Part shown: in pieces, positions 16,921 to 25,886 of the stretch
How the letters are laid out: every line of letters begins with the position of its first letter
Position numbering within the stretch: position 1 is the stretch's first letter
Assembly (NCBI GenBank): GCA_035528415.1
Contig: DATKYQ010000013.1
Span: 1-64,000 of the forward strand
Source: DATKYQ01 sp035528415
GTDB taxonomy: Bacteria; Myxococcota; B64-G9
Length of the DNA stretch: 64,000 nt
Direction: 5' to 3'
Made by a program: the position numbers and the translations under genes
Notes under the pieces: generated by a model
What the model saw: the letters and a program-made list of their open reading frames with translations, nothing else
Told to the model about the DNA's origin: nothing
The model's database searches: none

Positions 16921-17991
16921 TCCACTCCCGGTTGCATCGTCGCCCATCTTCGCCTGTGCCATCAGGAAAGCCCCGACGGCGGTGGGATCGAGTTGCGTGC
17001 CCGATACCTCCCTGATAATGCGCAGCGCCGAACTGGCAGAGCGCGGATTGCGATAAGGCCTGCTGGACGTCATGGCATCATAGGTATCGGCGACGGCGAT
17101 GATCCTGGCCTGCATTGGAATATTATCGCCGGAAAGACCAGCGGGGTAACCCTTGCCATCGATCCGTTCATGGTGATGACGGATGAGTGGAATCAGGTGC
17201 GCGTAGGCCTCCATGTGCCTGACTATGTCGGCGCCGATGTCGGGATGGCTCTGAATGTGTTTGTACTCTTCGTCGGTCAACTTGCCTTCCTTGTTCAACA
17301 CGTCTTCCCGTATTCCGATTTTCCCCAGGTCGTGAAGTCTGGCCGCATCTTTGAGATCGGTGAGTTTGTCGCCGCGCAGACCCATCTCGCACCCGATCTG
17401 CGCGCTGTATTCGGCGACCCTGTCGGAATGACCACGCGTGTAGGCATCGCGTGCCTCGAGAGCGGTTATCATGCTGGTCAGAGTTTGCAGGTATGCCTTC
17501 TTCAACTGCTGCTGGGCCTGGTGAAGCTCTTTATTCGAGGCCAGGACCTGTTCCATCAACAACCGGCGTTCGACAGAAAGCTCGTTCTTCTCGCCGGCCA
17601 GGCGCACTTTCTCTTCGACGATCGCCAGGTCCTCGAATGGTTTCAGCAGGTAGTCGTAAGCCCCCAGGCGCATTGCCTCGATGGCGCTCTCCAGCGAGGC
17701 ATAGCCGGTAATGATGATGACCTCAATCTCGGGATCGAGCGCCTTGACCTGCTTCAGCAGGTCGACGCCGGACATGCCCGGCAGATTCTTGTCGACCAGC
17801 ATAATGTTCGGCGGCTGCCTGGTGAGAAATGGCACGGCCTCTTCGGCGGTCTTGGTAAGAGCCAGCGCAAACGAATTTCCCAGGGCCTCTTCGAGAACGA
17901 GGCGCACCACGTCCTCATCGTCGACGATCAGGACCCTGCTCGTTCCCGCAGGTCCGTGGTATTCGAGCTGATCTGCTACGCGGGTGCTCAA
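16912..17991 (-). CDS. Response regulator with HD-GYP c-di-GMP phosphodiesterase output (RpfG-like)
   Basis: 359 residues from a TTG with AAGGA six bases upstream; longer readings run into dnaK. The receiver domain (about 18-135) has DDED, the phospho-acceptor Asp67 in LVDKNLPGMSG, a Thr in IIITGYAS and Lys in YLLKPF, all intact. A short helical linker leads to the HD-GYP domain (about 190-350): RGHSDRVAEYS, HDLGKIGI, HHHERIDGKGYP and ARIIAVADTYDAM, with both HD and GYP present, so c-di-GMP hydrolysis is expected. The gene starts 34 bases behind dnaK on the same strand. The partner kinase is not in the window. Confidence 0.92.
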   Translation of the reverse strand: MSTRVADQLEYHGPAGTSRVLIVDDEDVVRLVLEEALGNSFALALTKTAEEAVPFLTRQPPNIMLVDKNLPGMSGVDLLKQVKALDPEIEVIIITGYASLESAIEAMRLGAYDYLLKPFEDLAIVEEKVRLAGEKNELSVERRLLMEQVLASNKELHQAQQQLKKAYLQTLTSMITALEARDAYTRGHSDRVAEYSAQIGCEMGLRGDKLTDLKDAARLHDLGKIGIREDVLNKEGKLTDEEYKHIQSHPDIGADIVRHMEAYAHLIPLIRHHHERIDGKGYPAGLSGDNIPMQARIIAVADTYDAMTSSRPYRNPRSASSALRIIREVSGTQLDPTAVGAFLMAQAKMGDDATGSGST

Positions 17992-18025
17992 GCCGATCCT
18001 TCTGCCGGATGCATGGCGGCCGGTG

Positions 18026-19963
18026 TCAGTCGTTGGTTTCCTTGTACTCGGCGTCGATGACATCCCCGTCACTCGACGACGCGTCACCATGCGGCGCGGC
18101 TCCAGCGGGGTTCGCTGAAGCGCCGGCTCCCGGAGGAGGAGGAGCAGCCCCGGCTCCTGCACCGGAAACACCCTGGTAAAGGGCCTCGCCCATTTTCTGG
18201 CTGGCCTGCATCAAATCGTCGGAGGCCTTTTTAATGGATTCCGCCTCGCCCTTCGAAAGGGCTTCCTTGAGATCCTTGAGCCGGGCATCGATGGTCGAAA
18301 CCACATCCGCTGGGAGCTTTTCCTTGTACTCGGCGAGTGTCTTTTCGGTCTGGTATGCCAGTTGGTCGCCCCGGTTCCTGACTTCGATCTCCTCGCGGCG
18401 CTTCTTGTCGTCTTCGGCGTGTATCTGGGCCTCCTTGACCTTTTGATCGATATCATTCTTGTTCATGCCGCTGGAAGCAGTGATGGTGATGTGCTGTTCG
18501 CGCGCGGTGGCCTTGTCCTTGGCGCTGACGTTCACGATACCGTTGGCGTCGAGGTCGAAGGTGACCTCTACCTGCGGCATGCCGCGCGGGGATGGGGGAA
18601 TGCCGTCCAGCATGAACTTGCCCAGGGTGCGATTGTCGGCCGCCATCTCACGCTCGCCCTGGAGAACATGAACCTCAACCGACGTCTGCCCATCGGCGGC
18701 GGTAGAGAATATCTCGCTCTTGCGCGTGGGAATCGTGGTGTTGCGCTCGATCAGCCTGGTCATGACGCCGCCCAGCGTCTCGATTCCCAAAGACAACGGC
18801 GTGACGTCCAAAAGCAGCAGATCTTTGACGTCGCCGGACAGGACACCGGCCTGCAGCGCGGCTCCGTCGGCAACGACCTCGTCGGGATTGACCGAACGGT
18901 TGGGCTCTTTGCCAAAGAACTTCTTCACTTCTTCCTGGACGCGCGGGATTCTTGTAGAGCCGCCGACCATGACTACCTCGTCAATATCACCAGGCTTCTT
19001 CTTGGCGTCGTCGAGGGCCTTTTTAAGCGGACCGAAGGAACTCATGATCAGGTCTTCGCAAAGGGATTCCAGCTTTGCCCGGGTGAGCTTCAAGTTCATG
19101 TGCTTGGGGCCGCTCTGGTCGGCGGTCAGGAAAGGCAGGTTGATATCCGTCTCGAGAGCCGAACTGAGTTCGATCTTGGCCTTCTCGGAGGCTTCTTTGA
19201 GACGCTGGATGACCATCTTGTCCCCGGAAACGTCGATGCCCTGGTCTTTCTTGAACTCCGCTACCAGATAGTCGATGACGCGCTGATCGATGTTGTCGCC
19301 TCCGAGATGGGTGTCGCCATTAGTCGATATGACCTCGACGACATTCTCGCCGACCTCAAGAATCGAGATATCGAAAGTGCCGCCGCCGAAGTCGTATACG
19401 GCTATGACCTCGTCTTTCTTCTTGTCGAGGCCGTAGGCCAAGGCCGCCGCTGTGGGTTCGTTGACTATACGCTTGACGTCTAGGCCGGCGATGGTGCCGG
19501 CATCCTTGGTCGCCTGGCGTTGACTGTCGTTGAAGTAGGCCGGTACGGTAATGACGGCCTCTGTGACCTCGGATCCCAGGTAGGCCTCTGCCGCCCGCTT
19601 CAGCTTCTGGAGAATCTTGGCACTGATCTCGGGTGGGGTCAGCGTCTTGCCCATGACCTGCACATGGGCGTCGTTGTTGGCTGCCTTAATCACCTTGTAG
19701 GGCACCAGCTTGATTTCCTCGCTGACCTCGCTGAACTTGCGGCCCATGAAGCGCTTGATGCTGTAGACCGTGTTTTCGGGGTTGGTGATAGACTGGCGCC
19801 GGGCGACCTGGCCGACGAGTATCTCGCCCTCTTTCTGGTAGGCGACCACGGAAGGCGTGGTGCGGCTGCCTTCCTCGTTGGTGATGATCTTGGGAACACC
19901 ACCCTCCATGACTGCGACTACCGAGTTGGTCGTGCCGAGATCGATTCCAATGCACTTACTCAT
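18026..19963 (-). CDS. dnaK: Chaperone DnaK (Hsp70)
   Basis: 645 residues. The ATG has GGAGGG upstream (MSKCIGIDLGTTNS). The nucleotide-binding domain includes DLGTTNS, the PAYFNDSQRQATKDA segment, NEPTAAALAYG and VGGSTRIP; the substrate domain follows from LLLLDVTPLSLGIETLGG, and the C-terminal lid ends in a Gly/Ala/Pro-rich tail with acidic residues. It folds and protects proteins with DnaJ and GrpE, neither of which is next to it here; the next gene on the strand is the HD-GYP regulator. No CIRCE inverted repeat is seen upstream. Confidence 0.98.
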   Translation of the reverse strand: MSKCIGIDLGTTNSVVAVMEGGVPKIITNEEGSRTTPSVVAYQKEGEILVGQVARRQSITNPENTVYSIKRFMGRKFSEVSEEIKLVPYKVIKAANNDAHVQVMGKTLTPPEISAKILQKLKRAAEAYLGSEVTEAVITVPAYFNDSQRQATKDAGTIAGLDVKRIVNEPTAAALAYGLDKKKDEVIAVYDFGGGTFDISILEVGENVVEVISTNGDTHLGGDNIDQRVIDYLVAEFKKDQGIDVSGDKMVIQRLKEASEKAKIELSSALETDINLPFLTADQSGPKHMNLKLTRAKLESLCEDLIMSSFGPLKKALDDAKKKPGDIDEVVMVGGSTRIPRVQEEVKKFFGKEPNRSVNPDEVVADGAALQAGVLSGDVKDLLLLDVTPLSLGIETLGGVMTRLIERNTTIPTRKSEIFSTAADGQTSVEVHVLQGEREMAADNRTLGKFMLDGIPPSPRGMPQVEVTFDLDANGIVNVSAKDKATAREQHITITASSGMNKNDIDQKVKEAQIHAEDDKKRREEIEVRNRGDQLAYQTEKTLAEYKEKLPADVVSTIDARLKDLKEALSKGEAESIKKASDDLMQASQKMGEALYQGVSGAGAGAAPPPPGAGASANPAGAAPHGDASSSDGDVIDAEYKETND

Positions 19964-20015
19964 CTCAACCCTCCGAAATAGTTGCGTATTTTCAGACGAA
20001 GAACTCCACGTCGTA

Positions 20016-20043
20016 AAAATAATCATGTTGTCCGGCATGTCAA
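20016..20043 (-). promoter_or_regulatory. Candidate promoter of dnaK
   Basis: Minus strand: consensus -35 TTGACA, 16-base spacer, -10 TATTTT. It resembles the groES candidate (TTGACA, 17, TATTTG). The predicted transcript start is about 45 bases before the dnaK start codon. Confidence 0.45.
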
Positions 20044-20059
20044 GGTTCTTTTTTCATGT

Positions 20060-20089
20060 TTGCATCTCAGGATGAATGGTGCGTAGATT
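20060..20089 (+). promoter_or_regulatory. Candidate promoter of the DUF362 gene
   Basis: -35 TTGCAT, 18-base spacer, -10 TAGATT, about 31 bases before the ATG at 20121 and divergent from dnaK. Confidence 0.4.
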
Positions 20090-20120
20090 AGCGGCCGATT
20101 GACTGCCACTGAGGGTGCCC

Positions 20121-21242
20121 ATGTCCAGCAAGGTGTTTTTTCACGACGCTAGATCCAGCGCCAAGAAAAACAGGCTCGATAAAGTTCGGTCGCTCTTCAA
20201 ACACGCGGGCTTTGGCAGGTTGATCAACTCCAGGGACAAGGTAGCCGTTAAGATACACTGGGGCGAACCGGGCAACGTGGGCTTCTTGGCTCCGCCATAC
20301 ATCAGGGCCGTCGTTGGATTAGTCAAGGATGCCGGCGGGTTACCATTCGTGACGGACACCAACACCCTGTATTCGGGCATGCGGCGCAATGCCGTAGAAA
20401 ACCTTCGAGCTGCCGCCATCAACGGCTTCACCGCAGAGACCATTGGAGCGCCGCTTGTCGTAGCCGACGGCCTGCTCGGACGGGACTTTCGCAGGGTGGA
20501 TCTGCCGGGATCGTCGGTGGGGGAGGCCAGGATCGCTAGTGCAATCATTGAGGCGGACGCGATGATTGTCTGCAGTCATGTTAAGGGACATATGCTCTTC
20601 GGTTACGGCGGTGCTTTGAAAAACCTGGGGATGGGATGCGCGGTACCGGCGGGCAAGCAGGTTTTGCATTCCGATGTGCATCCATGTGTGGATCCGAAAG
20701 TTTGCCAGGGAGACGCTATCTGCGTTACGAGATGTCCCGAGCGTTGCATCGAGATGGTCCCGCGCAACGCATCTCGGCCACGGGGCAAGAAAGTCGCCCT
20801 GATAGACCAGGAGCGCTGCATCGGCTGCGGTGAATGCACGTCCGCTTGTCCACATCAGGCCATTCCGATCAACTGGAGAACGTCGACGGAAGCGATCCAG
20901 CGTAAGACTTCCGAGTATGCCTACGCCGCGGTTCGTGACAAGCCCGGAAGGGTAGGCTACCTGAATTTCATCATCCAGGTGACCCCCGATTGCGACTGCT
21001 GTGACTGGAACGACACGCCCTTCGTGCCCGACGTAGGTTTTGCCGCATCGCTCGATCCCGTGGCCCTGGACGCGGCCTCGATCGACCTGGTTGCAAAAAC
21101 TCCACCCTCTCCGTTGAGCAAGGCCACAGGATGCATTGGAGATCCCTGGCGGGCTGTTTACGATGTCGACTACAGGCGAATCCTCGCATTCGCGGAAGAA
21201 ACCGGCTTGGGAACAAGCGATTACGAGCTTGTCAGGTTGTAG
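20121..21242 (+). CDS. DUF362 protein with ferredoxin-type 4Fe-4S clusters
   Basis: 373 residues; the ATG two codons after a GTG is preferred because GAGGG lies five bases upstream. The DUF362 part contains VAVKIHWGEPGNVGFLAP, VTDTNTLYSG and CSHVKGHMLFGYGGALKNLGMG. Two Cys clusters form a 2x[4Fe-4S] ferredoxin region: one beginning CVDPKVCQGDAICVTRCP and one reading CIGCGECTSACP. A third Cys group (PDCDCCDW) follows near residue 295. DUF362 proteins are thought to be electron-transfer or cluster-handling proteins; the reaction is not known. The 3' end overlaps the convergent lon gene by 11 bases. Confidence 0.88.
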   Translation: MSSKVFFHDARSSAKKNRLDKVRSLFKHAGFGRLINSRDKVAVKIHWGEPGNVGFLAPPYIRAVVGLVKDAGGLPFVTDTNTLYSGMRRNAVENLRAAAINGFTAETIGAPLVVADGLLGRDFRRVDLPGSSVGEARIASAIIEADAMIVCSHVKGHMLFGYGGALKNLGMGCAVPAGKQVLHSDVHPCVDPKVCQGDAICVTRCPERCIEMVPRNASRPRGKKVALIDQERCIGCGECTSACPHQAIPINWRTSTEAIQRKTSEYAYAAVRDKPGRVGYLNFIIQVTPDCDCCDWNDTPFVPDVGFAASLDPVALDAASIDLVAKTPPSPLSKATGCIGDPWRAVYDVDYRRILAFAEETGLGTSDYELVRL

Positions 21243-23661
21243 GCTGCTGGGGGCGGTTCTTTGGCTCTGTAGGCGTATGTTCCGTGGGGGCCTTGCGGCG
21301 ATTAGCGGATTTCTTCTTGGGTTGCAAGGCTACTTCGAGAACCTCGTGGAAGTTCTCGACGAAAATAATCTGCAGCTTTTCGAGAACCTTTGGGGGAATG
21401 TCTTCCAGATCCTTCTTGTTGCGGGCCGGGAGAATCACGCGCGAGATTCCACTTCGGGCGGCCGCCAAGATCTTTTCTTTGACGCCGCCGACCGGAAGCA
21501 CCTTGCCCCGCAGGGTTATCTCGCCGGTCATCGCCAGGTCGGGCATCACCGGACGATCGGTCAACAACGACGCCATGGCCGTTCCCAGGGTGATGCCCGC
21601 CGAGGGGCCGTCCTTGGGGATGGCTCCCGCCGGGACGTGCACGTGAATGTCGTACTTGTTGAAAAAGTTCTCGTCTATGCCCAGCTCGCTGGCATGCGAG
21701 CGGATGTAGCTGAAGGCGGCCTGGGCGGATTCGTTCATCACCTCGCCCAGCTTGCCGGTGATCGAAAGCTTCTTGCCCCCCGGCATGCGTGTCGCCTCTA
21801 TGAACAGGATCTGGCCTCCGACGGCCGTCCAGGCCAGCCCGATGGCGACGCCCGGGATGTCTGTCCTCTCGGCCAGTTCCGGCATGAACTTCTCGGGGCC
21901 CAGGTACTTGTGTAGATCGGCCGGCTCCACGCCGACGCTCTCTTCGTGGCCGGTGGCCACGCGCATCGCAATCTTGCGGCAGACGTTGGCAATTTCGCGC
22001 TCGAGGTTGCGAACGCCGGCCTCACGCGTATATGACTCGACGATCTTCTGTATGGCGGCATCGGAGAAGGCCAGGTGGTCCCGGCTGATGCCATGCGCCT
22101 CTAGCTGCTTGGGAACAAGGTGCCGCCTGGCGATCTCGATCTTCTCCTCGACGATGTAGCCGGGCAGTTCGAGTACCTCCATACGGTCCATGAGCGGGCT
22201 GGGAATCGGGTCGAGCAGGTTGGCCGTCGTGATGAAAAGCACCCGCGACAGGTCGAAAGGCAGATCGAGATAGTGATCCGTGAAGCTGAAGTTCTGTTCC
22301 GGATCCAGGACTTCCAGAAGCGCCGAGGTGGGGTCGCCACGGAAGTCGGCGCCCAGCTTGTCGATTTCGTCGAGCATGATCAGCGGGTTGTTTGAATCGG
22401 TCTTACGCATGGAGCGGATAATCCTGCCCGGCAAGGCGCCGACGTAGGTCCTGCGGTGTCCCCGTATCTCGGCTTCGTCGCGCACCCCTCCCAGGCTCAT
22501 GCGCTCGAACTTGCGGCCCATGGCCCTGGCGATGGAGCGGCCGAGCGAGGTCTTGCCCACGCCGGGAGGCCCGACGAAGCACAGGATCGGTCCCTTCATG
22601 TCGTCCTTGAGCTTGCGCACGGCCAGGTACTCGAGGATTCGCTCCTTGGGTTTATCGAGAGCATAGTGATCCTCGTCGAGCACTGCATGGACTTGGTCGA
22701 TATTGAGGTTGTCCTTAGTGCTCTTGGACCACGGCAGCTCGCACAGCCAGTCGAGATAAGTACGCGCGACCGTGTACTCGGCGCTTTCCGGGTGCATGCG
22801 ACTGAGCCTGGCAAGCTCTTTGTCGGCTTCCTTGCGCGCCTCTTCGGGCATGCCCGCATCGATGATACGCTTCTCGATCTCTTCGGTTTCGCGCGAGGAA
22901 GATTCGTCTTCTCCCAGCTCCTTCTTGATGGCCTTCATCTGCTGCCGGAGGTAGTAGTCGCGCTGGCTCTGATCTATCTGGCTCTTGATCTCGTCCTGGA
23001 TCTTACTGCCCAATTCGAGCACCTGGATCTCACGGCCGAGCAGGTGCGCGACTTTTTCGAGACGTTCGTTAATATCGAGCACCTGAAGCACGGACTGCAT
23101 ATCCTCGAGCTTCAGATTGAGATTGGTGGCAACGAAATCCGCCAGCATGCCGGGATCATCGATGTTCTGGGCCGCTATCTGGGTTTCACCAGGCAAAATG
23201 GGAGAGTTCTCGATCAGTATGCTGAATTGCTGGCGGATGTTCTGCACTAAGGCATCGACCTTGACGCCGGGAGCCAGGATGTTCTCCAGGGGCTCGATCT
23301 CGGCCGTGAAGAAAGGATCGTCGGAGATGAAACGTTTGATCCTGATGCGCTGGATTCCCCTTACCAGTACTCTGATGCTGTCGTCTGGAAACTTCAGCAT
23401 TTTCAGGATGGTTCCGACCGAACCCATGTGATAGAGGTCGTCCTCTCCCGGATCTTCCTTGGATGGATCTTTCTGGGCCACCACTCCCAGCAGGCGGTTG
23501 CCGCTCAGGACACTGTCGACCAGCTTCACCGAGCGACCCCTGGCAATCATCAGGGGCAAGACTACCGACGGATAGAGCACGGTGTTACGCACAGGAAGAA
23601 TAGCAAGCTGCCTCGGTATGCCATCTTTTTCACCCGCCATGTTTTTTTCTTCGTCGCTCAT
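21232..23661 (-). CDS. lon: ATP-dependent protease Lon
   Basis: 809 residues, typical length. The ATG at 23661 (MSDEEKNMAGEKDG) is preferred over an upstream start. An N-terminal substrate domain (about 20-220, QLAILPVRNTVLYPSVVLP) and coiled coil are followed by an AAA+ module with Walker A GPPGVGKTSLG (about 364) and MLDEIDKL, and a Lon protease domain with the catalytic Ser in DGPSAGITLG (about 687) and Lys in GGVKEKILAA. It degrades damaged and regulatory proteins. It lies directly downstream of groES-groEL, separated by an intrinsic terminator, so it has its own promoter. Confidence 0.98.
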   Translation of the reverse strand: MSDEEKNMAGEKDGIPRQLAILPVRNTVLYPSVVLPLMIARGRSVKLVDSVLSGNRLLGVVAQKDPSKEDPGEDDLYHMGSVGTILKMLKFPDDSIRVLVRGIQRIRIKRFISDDPFFTAEIEPLENILAPGVKVDALVQNIRQQFSILIENSPILPGETQIAAQNIDDPGMLADFVATNLNLKLEDMQSVLQVLDINERLEKVAHLLGREIQVLELGSKIQDEIKSQIDQSQRDYYLRQQMKAIKKELGEDESSSRETEEIEKRIIDAGMPEEARKEADKELARLSRMHPESAEYTVARTYLDWLCELPWSKSTKDNLNIDQVHAVLDEDHYALDKPKERILEYLAVRKLKDDMKGPILCFVGPPGVGKTSLGRSIARAMGRKFERMSLGGVRDEAEIRGHRRTYVGALPGRIIRSMRKTDSNNPLIMLDEIDKLGADFRGDPTSALLEVLDPEQNFSFTDHYLDLPFDLSRVLFITTANLLDPIPSPLMDRMEVLELPGYIVEEKIEIARRHLVPKQLEAHGISRDHLAFSDAAIQKIVESYTREAGVRNLEREIANVCRKIAMRVATGHEESVGVEPADLHKYLGPEKFMPELAERTDIPGVAIGLAWTAVGGQILFIEATRMPGGKKLSITGKLGEVMNESAQAAFSYIRSHASELGIDENFFNKYDIHVHVPAGAIPKDGPSAGITLGTAMASLLTDRPVMPDLAMTGEITLRGKVLPVGGVKEKILAAARSGISRVILPARNKKDLEDIPPKVLEKLQIIFVENFHEVLEVALQPKKKSANRRKAPTEHTPTEPKNRPQQPTT

Positions 23662-23706
23662 CCAGGCCTCTCTGTTTCCGGTCCCCGAAAAGACAGCTTG
23701 CAACTA

Positions 23707-23736
23707 CTAATATGTTCACATACGGCTTCCGTGCAA
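23707..23736 (-). promoter_or_regulatory. Weak candidate promoter of lon
   Basis: Minus strand: -35 TTGCAC, 18-base spacer, -10 TATTAG. It lies between the groEL terminator and lon, which supports separate transcription; the match itself is modest. Confidence 0.35.
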
Positions 23737-23745
23737 GCATATTCT

Positions 23746-23780
23746 AAAAAAAAACCGGGAAGACACACTTGTCTTCCCGG
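23746..23780 (-). terminator. Intrinsic terminator behind groEL
   Basis: On the minus strand a perfect stem CCGGGAAGAC/GTCTTCCCGG with a 6-base loop is followed by nine T. It lies 26 bases behind the groEL stop codon. Confidence 0.93.
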
Positions 23781-23806
23781 ACGTTACTTCGATTTATAAC
23801 TCTAGG

Positions 23807-25456
23807 TCAATAACCCATGCCGTCCATGCCGCCGCCCATGCCGCCGCCCATGCCGCCACCTGCCGGCATCGACTCTTTCTTCTCGGGCTTCTCGCTGATC
23901 ATCACATCTGTGGTGATCATCATGCTGGCGACACTGGCCGCGTTCTGCAACGCGGTTCTGACGACTTTGGTCGGATCGAGCACGCCGGCCTTGATCAGGT
24001 CGCCGTATTTCTCGGTCTGGGCATTGAATCCGAAGTCACCCTTGCCCTCGCGCACCTTCTCGAGCACCACGGACCCTTCCAGGCCCGTGTTGATGGCGAT
24101 CTGGCGCAGCGGCTCCTCGATGGCCTTGGCGAGAATGTCGACGCCCGCCTGGCGCTCGGGGCTAACCTCCATCTTTTTGAGCTTGTCCTGCGCCCGCAGC
24201 AAGGCCACGCCGCCACCTACCACGATGCCTTCCTCGACTGCAGCCCGGGTTGCATTGAGCGCATCCTCGACCCTGGCCTTTTTCTCCTTCATTTCGGTCT
24301 CGCTCACGGCGCCTACCCGGATGACGGCCACACCGCCAGCCAGCTTGGCCAGACGCTCTTGCAGCTTCTCTTTGTCATAGTCGCTGGTAGTGTCGTCGAT
24401 CTGTGTGCGGATCTGCTTGATGCGCCCGGCGATGTCGCCCTGCTTGCCCGAGCCGCTGATGATGGTCGTGTTGTCCTTGTCGACAGTGAGCCGCTTGCAA
24501 CTGCCCAGGTCTTTGAGACTGATGTTTTCGAGCTTGATGCCCAATTCTTCCGCGAACATCTGCCCACCCGTGAGAATGGCGATATCCTCCAGCATGGCCT
24601 TGCGCCGATCTCCGAAGCCGGGCGCCTTGACCGCGGCGCAGGCGAGCGTGCCGCGCAGCTTGTTGACCACCAACGTGGCCAGGGCCTCGCCCTCGATGTC
24701 CTCGGCGATGATCAAAAGCGGCTTGCCGGCGCGAGCCACCTGCTCCAGCAACGGAAGCATGTCCTTCATGTTGCCGAGCTTCTTCTCGTGGATGAAGATG
24801 TATGGTTCTTCCAGTTCGACCATCATCTTCTCGGGATTGGTCACGAAGTACGGCGACAGGTAGCCCCTGTCGAACTGCATACCCTCTACCAGGTCGAGCG
24901 TTGTCTCGAGGCCCTTGGCCTCTTCCACCGTGATGACGCCTTCCTTGCCGACCTTGTCCATGGCCTCGGCGATGATGGCCCCGATGGTGGCGTCGCCGTT
25001 GGCCGAGATTGTCCCGACCTGGGCGATTTCCTTGGGACTGTGGATCTTCTGGGAGGATTTCCGCAGGGCGTCGATCAGGACGCCGACGCCGTCGTCGATG
25101 CCGCGCTTGATATCCATCGGATCGTGGCCGGCGGCGACCAGGCGGCAACCCTCGCGGAAAATGGCTTGGGCGATGACGGTGGCCGTGGTCGTTCCGTCAC
25201 CGGCGACGTCGGACGTCTTGGAGGCCACCTCCTTGAGCATCTGGGCGCCCATGTTCTCGAACTTGTCCTCCAACTCGATTTCCTTGGCGACGGTGACGCC
25301 GTCCTTGGTTATGGTGGGTGAGCCCCATGACTTGTCAAGCAGGGCGTTGCGGCCCTTGGGACCGAGAGTCACCTTGACGGCGTTGGCCAGCTTGTTGACT
25401 CCGGCAAGCAAAGACGCAAGCGCATCCCCGCGGTATTTCATAAGTTTCGCTGCCAT
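23807..25456 (-). CDS. groEL: Chaperonin GroEL
   Basis: 549 residues, the usual length. It starts MAAKLMKYRGDA with GGAGACC upstream and ends in the typical flexible Gly-Met tail. Signature blocks include VTLGPKGRNALLD, GSPTITKDGVTVAKEI, VAGDGTTTATV (ATP and catalytic Asp region) and AAVEEGIVVGGGVALLRA. It forms the double heptamer cage that folds proteins with GroES. It is encoded 12 bases behind groES in one operon, closed by a strong terminator. Only one groEL copy is present in the window. Confidence 0.98.
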   Translation of the reverse strand: MAAKLMKYRGDALASLLAGVNKLANAVKVTLGPKGRNALLDKSWGSPTITKDGVTVAKEIELEDKFENMGAQMLKEVASKTSDVAGDGTTTATVIAQAIFREGCRLVAAGHDPMDIKRGIDDGVGVLIDALRKSSQKIHSPKEIAQVGTISANGDATIGAIIAEAMDKVGKEGVITVEEAKGLETTLDLVEGMQFDRGYLSPYFVTNPEKMMVELEEPYIFIHEKKLGNMKDMLPLLEQVARAGKPLLIIAEDIEGEALATLVVNKLRGTLACAAVKAPGFGDRRKAMLEDIAILTGGQMFAEELGIKLENISLKDLGSCKRLTVDKDNTTIISGSGKQGDIAGRIKQIRTQIDDTTSDYDKEKLQERLAKLAGGVAVIRVGAVSETEMKEKKARVEDALNATRAAVEEGIVVGGGVALLRAQDKLKKMEVSPERQAGVDILAKAIEEPLRQIAINTGLEGSVVLEKVREGKGDFGFNAQTEKYGDLIKAGVLDPTKVVRTALQNAASVASMMITTDVMISEKPEKKESMPAGGGMGGGMGGGMDGMGY

Positions 25457-25468
25457 GACTGGTCTCCT

Positions 25469-25759
25469 TTACTTCTCGATTACGGCGAGAACCTCGTCCT
25501 CGCGGAGGATCAGGTGCTCTTCACCGTCGAGCTTGATCTCGTTGCCCGAGTACTTGGCAAACAAGATATTGTCGCCCTTTTTGACGTCCATCTTGATTAG
25601 CGAGCCGTCATCTGCGCGCCGGCCTGGGCCGACCGAGATCACCTTGGCCTCGGCAGGCTTCTCCTTGCCTGTTTCCGGGATAATAATTCCGCCCTTTGTC
25701 ATTTCTTCACCGGCCACTCGTTTGACCAGTACCCGATCGTGCAACGGTCTGATCTTCAT
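25469..25759 (-). CDS. groES: Co-chaperonin GroES
   Basis: 96 residues. The ATG at 25759 has AAGGAGAG upstream; the longer frame is not coding. The sequence runs MKIRPLHDRVLVKRV, then the mobile loop (EEMTKGGIIIPETGKEKP), KVISVGPGRR, KKGDNILFAKYSG and a C-terminal EEHLILREDEVLAVIE, all as expected for the heptameric lid of GroEL. It is the first gene of the groES-groEL operon. Confidence 0.98.
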   Translation of the reverse strand: MKIRPLHDRVLVKRVAGEEMTKGGIIIPETGKEKPAEAKVISVGPGRRADDGSLIKMDVKKGDNILFAKYSGNEIKLDGEEHLILREDEVLAVIEK

Positions 25760-25805
25760 AATAGTTCTCTCCTTTCCTTCTTTGGTTTTTTGACTCTGGC
25801 AGCAA

Positions 25806-25834
25806 CAAATAAGCACCACGATCCGGGTTGTCAA
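25806..25834 (-). promoter_or_regulatory. Candidate promoter of groES-groEL
   Basis: Minus strand: consensus -35 TTGACA, 17-base spacer, -10 TATTTG, about 40 bases before the groES start. No CIRCE repeat (TTAGCACTC/GAGTGCTAA) is present, so HrcA control is not supported. Confidence 0.45.
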
Positions 25835-25886
25835 GGGGGCGTGCGAGAAAAATAGCAAGTAAGTGGCATTCCGGCAAACCGGTATC

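Noticed and set aside
25760..25886. CIRCE operator upstream of groES
   Set aside because: The TTAGCACTC/GAGTGCTAA repeat is absent on both strands, also upstream of dnaK.
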